The notes below the pieces were generated by a model that worked only from the letters and a program-made list of their open reading frames with translations, did not search any database and was not told where the DNA came from. The translations under genes and the position numbers were made by a program. Shown in pieces: positions 57,276 to 64,000 of a stretch of 64,000 bases of DNA. This stretch comes from Hansfordia pulvinata. Lineage: Eukaryota > Ascomycota > Sordariomycetes > Xylariales. The DNA is taken from contig BJKQ01000007.1 of assembly GCA_006538405.1 (NCBI GenBank), positions 1,798,001 through 1,862,000 on the forward strand, in the 5' to 3' direction. The first letter of the stretch is position 1. Each line of letters starts with the position of its first letter.

Positions 57276-57935
57276 ATGATCAGGTCAACGCAGATCGCCC
57301 GCCTGGGCGACGGGCTGATGCTGTGCGCGTCGGTGGACGACGAGCAGTCCGAGTCGGCGCTGGCCGAGGTCAAGTCGCAGGTCAAGCTGGTGCTGCGGCG
57401 GCTGAACCGCAACGCCGAGCCGCAGGCCAGCATCGAGAGCGGCCCTTACACGCTGCACTACCTCATCGGCGAGCCCGCCGGCGAGGTCGTCTACCTGTGC
57501 GTCGCCGAGCGCTCCTACCCGCGCAAGCTGGCCTTCACCTACCTGGCCGACCTGGCCGCCGAGTTCGCCAACAGCCACCCGGCCTCCCAGCTCGCCTCCC
57601 CGACCCTGCGCCCCTACGCCTTCATGGACTTCGACACCTTCATCTCCCGCACCAAGGCCACCTACGCCGACGCCCGCGCCACCCAGAACCTCGGCAAGCT
57701 CAACGACGAGCTGCGCGACGTCTCCAAGGTCATGAGCAAGAACATCGAGGACCTGCTCTACCGCGGCGACAGCCTCGACCGCATGGGCGAGATGAGCTCC
57801 CGCCTGCGCGACGACAGCAAGAAGTACCGCCGCGCCGCCGTCAAGATCAACTGGGACCTGCTCATCAAGCAGTACGCCCCCTTTGGCGTCTTTGGCCTCA
57901 TCGTCCTCTTCTTCATCTGGCTCCGCTTCTTCTGA
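57276..57935 (+). CDS. SEC22: R-SNARE Sec22
   Basis: Sec22 is the longin-domain R-SNARE for ER-Golgi vesicle fusion in both directions. This intron-less frame of 219 residues has the normal length. The start MIRSTQIARLGDGLMLCASV opens the longin domain (about residues 1-125, with SIESGPYTLHYLI and RSYPRKLAFTYLADLA). The SNARE motif covers about 130-190 (LGKLNDELRDVSKVM), with the zero-layer Arg163 in LLYRGDSLDRM. A C-terminal membrane anchor follows (YAPFGVFGLIVLFFIWLRFF) and ends the protein, as expected for a tail-anchored SNARE. Third codon positions are almost all G or C. Confidence 0.97.
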   Translation: MIRSTQIARLGDGLMLCASVDDEQSESALAEVKSQVKLVLRRLNRNAEPQASIESGPYTLHYLIGEPAGEVVYLCVAERSYPRKLAFTYLADLAAEFANSHPASQLASPTLRPYAFMDFDTFISRTKATYADARATQNLGKLNDELRDVSKVMSKNIEDLLYRGDSLDRMGEMSSRLRDDSKKYRRAAVKINWDLLIKQYAPFGVFGLIVLFFIWLRFF

Positions 57936-58994
57936 GCAGAGGCAACAAGAAGACGAAGGTTAAAGAAAGAAAGAGAAGAGAGAGAAACAGATGGCGTAAT
58001 ATCCCAGCAACCACACATACATGCAATTAACACCAACACCCGCGCCCAAGCTCTGCGGATGCTCTCAAGAAGCCCAGCACATGTGCCTCTAGGCTCTAAA
58101 CGGAACGGGGCCCACGCAATAACGAACACGAGCGAGTCGAGGACGACGACGACGACGACGACACATACACAACGAAACGAGAAAAGGGATAACGCAGAGC
58201 CGCGTCCGCGACAGAGCTACTGGCAGTGAGGAGCTTCTGCGGCGCCCCGCACCACGCTCGCGGCCACACACAGACGAGGGGGTGCTGGGGGTAGGGCCAT
58301 AAAGGCAATGGGAAGCAGGCTTGATTTGAGGTCTGTGGCGCGAGGCTTCGGAGTTGTCGACGGGTCTGAGGGGGAAGGTGAAGACGAGCTCGTCCCTAGC
58401 GGTCGCTATGCCGCATTGTATATCTATGTGTCCACCTACCTATGATACGAGGCATGATCTGATGCGACTTGTTGTTTCTGCTGCAGCCAGGAGTCCACGG
58501 AAGGGGCATTGGCATGGAAAGGCATCCCTCTATATCACGCTGCCTAGTGAGCAATTTCAAGAAGAAATCCCAAACGCGCACAAGACCTTGCTGTCAGTCT
58601 CGCTGACAAGTTAGTTTATCTCGGCGAGCAAGCTGGTGTTTGAGACTCATTACGTCGCCCGGCTGTACAATCTACAGTATACACGGATACACCTCGGACG
58701 TGCACGATGGTTGAAGAGGGTCGGCCCCCCTCACAGTTCGTATTCAGGACGCCGTGACTCGAGGCCCAGGCGCGATTTTGGTTCAGCATAGACAGGCGCC
58801 TGCCTCTTTCCGAATTCCACCCCATACATAAATCCAAATTGCGTCCCTGAACGCCATGCTCTCGCTAATGCCGCTGATTCGAGAGGCGTGAGTTACGCCT
58901 GAACCAGAGAAAGGAAATGCCAGATCCGTAAACAAATCAACCGGGATGCAAGGCAATGAGCCGCCTCCTGCCACGTATCCTCCCCTTAGCCTCA
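57936..58994. other. Intergenic region between convergent SEC22 and the next gene
   Basis: No gene is supported. A GAC microsatellite lies near 58140-58162 and a TACCTACC-type motif near 58435. Confidence 0.5.
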
Positions 58995-60338
58995 TTACAT
59001 GACATTACATTTGTCCGCGCTTGGCAGGACGCTGGTGGCCGAGCCGGGAGGCGGATGGTACCAGTCCAGGTGAGCACGAAAAGCAGCGAGGTCAGGAAAC
59101 CCACTCTCATCCTGGGTGTAGCGGATGCGGTCCATGTCGTTATCGCCTTGCTCCTCGTAGTAATAGTCGTCGCAGTAAGGGCACAGCAGGCCAGCCTGCC
59201 AATCCCCCGCCCCGGGCGCCCTGTGGTTGGCCACCGCCACGGGTGCGAACACAACGGTCTGGTGGCTACCTGAAGTTGCTTCACGCGCGGGCGCCTGCCA
59301 CGTTAATGACGAAGAAGGCGGCAGCGATGAGGTGGGTGGAGACGATGCCCCTGCTGCAGCGGACCGGCCGCTAGCCATCGAGCTTGGAAACGTCCCTGAC
59401 GGGTGCAGGCGGGTCGTCGACGTTGGCTCGCTAAGCCCCGTATCGGCGCGCGAAAGGCCAGTATTTCCCCTCGAGAGGCCTCCACGATTACTGCTGCGCC
59501 CACGATGGTCTGTTGGCTCCCCTACACGAGCTGTTGGCATGGACCGCAAATTCTCCCAAACAATGAAGCCGTCGCAGAAGTCGCAGACAAAGGCAATGTC
59601 GTGGTCGCCAAAACGCTCAAACTTCCCGGTTCGATTGCACGCCATCACCTCTTCGTGAGTAGTTGAGCCCACGGCACCCGTCGTATTCGAGGCCCTCTGC
59701 TGCTCTGTGGGTCGCTGCGCCCTGTACACCTGCACAGCACCGAGACATCGCGATATGTCTTCCTGCTCGGCATTGTATATTCGGCGGGCTGCGCGACACT
59801 GGGCACGGTGCAGCTGACGACGTAATGAGATGGTGTCGCGAGCCCACGTGGGGTCGACGGGCCCGCCGTCACGCGCCCAATCTTTGAAATTCTGTGCATG
59901 CTGCTGGAAGCGGGTGCATAGCTCCCGCAGCTCTACTAGAGACTCGACTGTCAAGGTCGCGCCACGGGGCGATTGTCAGCATGTGGTGCAGGCCGCTCGG
60001 GAACTCGAGACTGAAGGGGCTGGCTCACCATTCCGGTCGTTTTCGTAGTAGAAGCGGCCACTGACCAGGGCGGGCAGCTCTTGGAAGTCGGATTTTGCTT
60101 CGTCGAGGGTGTCCTCGAGGAGGCGCAGCTGTTCAAACTCGTCGGCCTGCCAGCCACGCTTATCGGCAAACATCATGGTGCGCAAGGCGTCGTTGAGGGC
60201 GTTGGCGGCGGCGGCCAGCAGAGACCCGACACTGTCATGATTGGTGATGCTGCTTCCGGCGTTTTCGTTGTGGGCGGGCGCTGCAGAGCTCATGGCGTTG
60301 GGAGGTGATGTTGGAAGATCAGGCTCGCGGGGTGGCAT
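58995..60338 (-). CDS. Unrecognised protein with two CxxC motifs and a C2H2-like end
   Basis: Exon 1 is 60029-60338 and exon 2 is 58995-59947. Intron 59948-60028 (GTGAGC..GACAG on the minus strand, phase 1) joins YYENDRN to VESLVELRELC; the product is about 420 residues. The first half is helical (SLLAAAANALNDALRTMMFA, FEQLRLLEDTLDEAKSDF, LRRQLHRAQCRAARRIYNAE), probably coiled coil. FVCDFCDGFIVWENL (about 240 residues in) and LLCPYCDDYYYEEQ near the end each bear a CxxC pair. The latter is followed by FRAHLDWYH, so a C2H2-like metal site is plausible. Between them lies Ser/Thr/Gly-rich text with GLSRGNTGLSRADTGLS near repeats. The start could be 60338 or the in-frame ATG at 60293 (MSSAAPAHNENAG). 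I do not recognise the family. Confidence 0.7.
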
Positions 60339-62099
60339 GCGTCATTAGGCAGCGCAGCGCAACGGGGCCGGCAGTCGAGGGGCGCCCGTGCGGGAGACGA
60401 GGTCTCAGGCAATGCGGGTAGTCAGGCTTTCCTGGCAACGCTACTGTGAGGAAGACAGTAGGTTGCGGAAAGGACCATGGCACTGCAGTATAAGCCCCTC
60501 TCCCCCTCTCAGTGAAGGCGAAGGGGTTGGTGGTGTAGAGGCAGGGCGGTGGTCTGCAGCGATCACGGGGGCGAAGATCGAGGCGGAGGTATTCCCGTCG
60601 AGGGAGAAGCGGCGGTAATCGTGGTGGTGGTGGTGGTGGTGGCGGCGGCGGCGGCGGCGGCGGTGACCTAGAGGGAAGCGGCAGGGAGGATACCTACCAG
60701 AGAGTGGTTGTGCAATTGGTGGAGAGGGTCGGCAGAACAGAGGCAGGTCGTCGGGTGGAATCTGGATACGGACGGAGGAGAGTCGAAGGGGAATAGGAGC
60801 GGAGGGTGAGAATGGAAGGTCGTCGTCTGTTTGGAGGGTCGGGGGCGGATTAGCTGCGGTCGATCGCGGCGAGGAAGGAGCTCTCTGCACGGCTACAAGT
60901 ACGAACACGTGCCGCAGTTACTTGAGGAGTGCCACTTGCACGATGCTGATGACGGAATGCTGCGACCCTCTGGCTTCGGTCAAAACGCCCCCTCAGGTGG
61001 TGCTGAAAGGCACCTCAGTGGAGGTACAGCTAGGTTGCTCCACTACAGGCGCTGCACTCCCGCCCACCTGCACCCCTCGTGCCCTGCTGCTACAAGGTCC
61101 TCTAGCGTCTCCAAACTGTGGATATTACGGATCACCGCTGCTACTTGGCCGTGCGACTGCTCTCCCCCGTTTCTGCCCTACACCGTAGGCACCTACTATG
61201 AACGTTCCCGCACGTCGGGTACATCCTGTCCCCCCTAACGTTGATTGAGTCGAAGTATGTCCCTACATGTAGCCGATATGAGTGAACATTGAGGGATTGG
61301 TCATGTAAGGTACATGTAGATAATCAATTCTGAGGTTTGTTGTGAAATCCAATACTCTCACTCTCACAATCCTCAAGGACCGTTGCGTGCCGGGGCTTCG
61401 CCCCTGGGATGGGACCAAGGCGGAAAGGCCACCTCGTGTTGGGCTTGATCGGCATTGTGCCACGACGAAGGACCTTCAGCTAGGTACTCGTATTCTTGCC
61501 TGCCAATTTCACTCTCAACCCGAGATCCGGCCTTGCATCTGCGCTGGAACGGTCATTCACGGCGCACAGGTTCAACGGCCGTAACGCGGCAGCTTAGTTG
61601 ACCTGGAGTGTACCCGGGAAAGCGAGCGCAAGAGCTCTGAGCACTCTAAGCATCCCCTGCACGGTCCTGAGGACTGGTGTCCATTCAATCGTCCACTTCC
61701 TAAGCCTATCGGGACCCTGACCGGAATGTCTGCTTACCTATGAGACCTCTCATCTCGGCCAAATTCTGCACCTCCACGTTTCTGAGATCCCGATATACGC
61801 TTCAGGCATGATCCTAGCAGCGAGTTTTCGAGTTTGCTTCACGTGGTAACTTTAACTTGTGAGGAAGCAGTCACGATCAGACACTAAAGCTGTTTGGCAG
61901 CATCAGGGGACACATGACAAGGCGAGTTTGGCATATTGTGTATTTCGGAATGCGCAAAATATATGGCGTTGCGAGAGGCACAACCAACAGCCACTTCCAT
62001 TGCACTACATACAGTACAATCTGGCCCCAATGACACTTGATACGTACATCTTTCTGAAGCAAGTTATCAAGCCTTCTAGTGACGCTCCTCGAAAGTGAC
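60339..62099. other. Intergenic region
   Basis: No gene is supported in 1.8 kb. A GTG/GCG triplet repeat (60621-60663) lies upstream of the preceding minus-strand gene. One GTACTCGTA motif is at 61484-61492. Confidence 0.5.
60621..60663. repeat. GTG/GCG triplet repeat
   Basis: About seven GTG units are followed by about seven GCG units without a break, in non-coding DNA. Confidence 0.85.
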
Positions 62100-64000
62100 T
62101 CACTTCCTCTTCTTGGCGCCGGCACGGCCCTCCTTGCCACTGGCCTGGGCGGCACCCTGGACGTCTTCGACTTGCGGGGTACCGTTGTCGGTAGCATCGG
62201 CATCGCTCTTGGGCTTGACACCCCCCTCCGGCACCTCGTCCTCCTCGCCTCCTTGGCCAAACTCGTTGACGCGGGTGTAGTCAATCTTGTATGCCCAACG
62301 CTGGTAGAGGTAGATAAAGAAGATGACATCGTCGCGCAGGGTGGCCAAGCGGTGGAGGATGGGCATCTTGATGGTAAAGGCGAAGAGGTCGTCGATGAAG
62401 GTGTTGAGGAACTTGTACATCATGGCCTTGCCTGGCATGTGTGCCACGCTCTTCAGCCGGTAGTTGATGTACAGCGACGGGACCATCATCAGGAACCCGT
62501 ACGCGTATACGGAGCCCACCAGCGTCGTGATGATGTACGAGTACCACGACTTGTGGCTGTCGTAGATCAGCGAATAGATGGCGTACGCCACCAGAAGCGG
62601 CACTCCTGCAACGTACATGTACTTGAATGCAATCTCGTCGTACTCCTTGGTCTTCTCCTCCGTCTCGCTCAGCTTGTACTTATCCTCGAAGGCAATGCGG
62701 TAGGGAATCACAGACCCTGGAGCCTCGCGCACCCGAACGTCCACGACGGTTGTGATCTTCCAGAACTCGATTAAAATACCGATACCCTGGGAGCCAAGGA
62801 TCATCCAGCTGGTGTTCTGCGAGTTGTCGACCAGGTACAGGAAGACGACCGCTTGCATGAAAACATTGGCCAGGATGGACCGGACCGAAATGCCGACATT
62901 GTCCTTCTTCTTGCGGTAGTGGGCGATGTCGGAACCAAACGCCAGCATCTCAAGCAGAATGTGGGCAATGCTGACGATGACAGTGACGCCTAGAAGATAA
63001 GGGTTGGAGTCGAGCAGTACCTCCTTGATCATCTCGACCTCGGTCCCATCGCCACCGCCGGGGGCAGGGCCACCGAAGGCAGCCGCGCGAGCCTGAGCCT
63101 TGGTGTTGGTCTCGATCGTGGCCATGATGTTGAACTGCCAGTTCCGCAGGTTGCCCAGATCGATGCGCATGGGGAGGGTGGTGACGGTGTCGTTAAGAAG
63201 GGTCATGTGGTTGGTGAGCTGCCAGAACGAGTTGACGAACAGCACAGGGTCTGGAGAGTGAGAGCAATGTTAGCGGGCCGAGGGTCTTGGGTGTAGGCAC
63301 CGGGAGTTACGTACAGTACCACGAGTTCTGGCCGGTCCCGTCGCGTGCGCCGGTGGCCTCAACATTGACAAATTGGCGGGTGGCTGGAGCCATCTGGGGG
63401 TAGTTGAAGACTCCGACATCGCTGACGAAAGAGATGGTGGCGTTGGGGTGGTAGTAGCTTGCGATGGTAGGGCCAGTGGGCTCATCGACGACCTCGAGAT
63501 CCTCCTCAACTTCGGATTGCGACTCGAGGAGGTTGCGCTTCTTGAATTCCTTCTTCTTGGGCAGGTACTGGGTCAGGGGGTAGACAAAGCGGTAGGCCTT
63601 GGCGGGATCAAAGTCAGGCTCGGTGGGGTCGAGGACGGCGCCGGTCAAGCCGACGTGGAAGTGACCCCAGAGAGTGCCGTTATTCTGGACCGCGCGCGGG
63701 ACGTCGAAGGTGGTCTCGGCGACGCGCGACTCGGCCGAATCGGACAGCTTGAAGGCCGTCTCACGGAGGGCGACGTATTGGTCGGGGACGTCAGCGAGCT
63801 TGCGGGGACCCCAGGAGTCGGAGAGGGTGATGACGATGTCTACAGCGCTGTCGGTGGGCCACATGGGCGCAAGCATCTGAGGGACGGGGTTGTAGGAGGC
63901 GCCGTCGTCGAGGGTGGCAGGCCTGAGGGCGAAGGGGGGGATGTCGCCGGTGGTGGTGGGGACCTTGACCTGGTTGCCTTGGGGTCGGTGGTGACGGCGG
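62100..64000 (-). CDS. CLPTM1-family ER membrane protein (5' end outside the window)
   Basis: CLPTM1 proteins are multi-pass ER membrane proteins; the human member retains GABA-A receptors in the ER, and the fungal role is little known. The last exon is 62100-63250. The intron 63251-63314 (GTACGT..CTCCAG, phase 1) joins GQNSWY to YPVLFVNSFWQLTNHM. The previous exon runs from 63315 to the window edge. Seen are the lumenal region (APMWPTDSAVDIVITLSDSW, YVALRETAF, NGTLWGHFHVGLTG, YYHPNATISFVSD), then helices (YLLGVTVIVSIAHILLEMLAF, VFMQAVVFLYLVDN), GILIEFWKITTVVDV, and the conserved WYSYIITTLVGSVYAYGF, LRDDVIFFIYLYQRW and YTRVNEFGQ. The C-terminus is Lys-rich (AGAKKRK). At the very edge (63980-64000) the frame that reads well may be one base off, so the extreme 5' part is uncertain. 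One GTACTCGTA-type 9-mer lies inside the coding part (62535-62543). Confidence 0.92.

Noticed and set aside
1..64000. CRISPR array, prophage, plasmid origin or biosynthetic gene cluster
   Set aside because: No regularly spaced repeats, no phage or replication genes and no clustered biosynthetic enzymes are seen; the introns and gene content are those of a fungal chromosome.

Overview
The window looks like a GC-rich, gene-sparse chromosome segment of a filamentous ascomycete (Pezizomycotina, most likely a Sordariomycete). The reasons are eukaryotic housekeeping genes (SEC61, SEC22, EBP2, ELP5, MOD5, an m-AAA protease, CLPTM1), mostly short introns with GT..AG borders and visible CTNAC/CTAAT-type branch sites, pyrimidine-rich 5' leaders, and long non-coding gaps full of short TACCTA- and GTACTCGTA-type motifs. 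The genus cannot be fixed from the sequence alone. All gene models were built by hand from reading frames and splice sites.

Layout, left to right: a drug/metabolite-type membrane transporter (+, 862-2387) converges on an ankyrin-like gene (-, 2660-4338). After a 3.5 kb gap come a heme-oxygenase-like gene (+, 7895-9367), EBP2 (-, 10008-11588) and the tRNA isopentenyltransferase MOD5 (-, 12498-13953). SEC61 alpha (+, 15328-17267) is divergent from MOD5. Next is a gene for a probably secreted, atypical protein kinase (+, 18663-20293). A large ABCC-type transporter (+, 25743-31052) stands alone between two 5-6 kb gene-free stretches. A Ser/Arg-rich protein with a Cys-containing C-terminal region (+, 36730-39613) and a mitochondrial m-AAA protease subunit (+, 41486-44269) follow. 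ELP5 (-, 45610-47323) is divergent from a secreted aspartic protease (+, 50765-53095). An ASXH/DEUBAD-domain nuclear protein (-, 54816-56173) is divergent from SEC22 (+, 57276-57935). The window ends with an unrecognised protein carrying CxxC and C2H2-like motifs (-, 58995-60338) and the 3' part of a CLPTM1-family gene (-, 62100 to beyond 64000).

There is no sign of a biosynthetic cluster, a prophage-like element, a CRISPR array or an intact transposon. The genes do not form one pathway. Several share cell processes: SEC61, SEC22 and CLPTM1 act in the ER and early secretory route; MOD5 and ELP5 both modify the tRNA anticodon loop; EBP2 makes ribosomes.

The most notable points are the secreted kinase-like gene, a dispersed 9-base motif concentrated in the non-coding gaps, and a repeated type of reading-frame break. 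Three genes (AFG3-type protease, aspartic protease, ASXH protein) need one extra base to join two clearly coding frames, and others may. All breaks are in the same direction and some lie at C-homopolymers, so residual assembly errors are the simplest explanation. No previously undescribed multi-gene system could be demonstrated.
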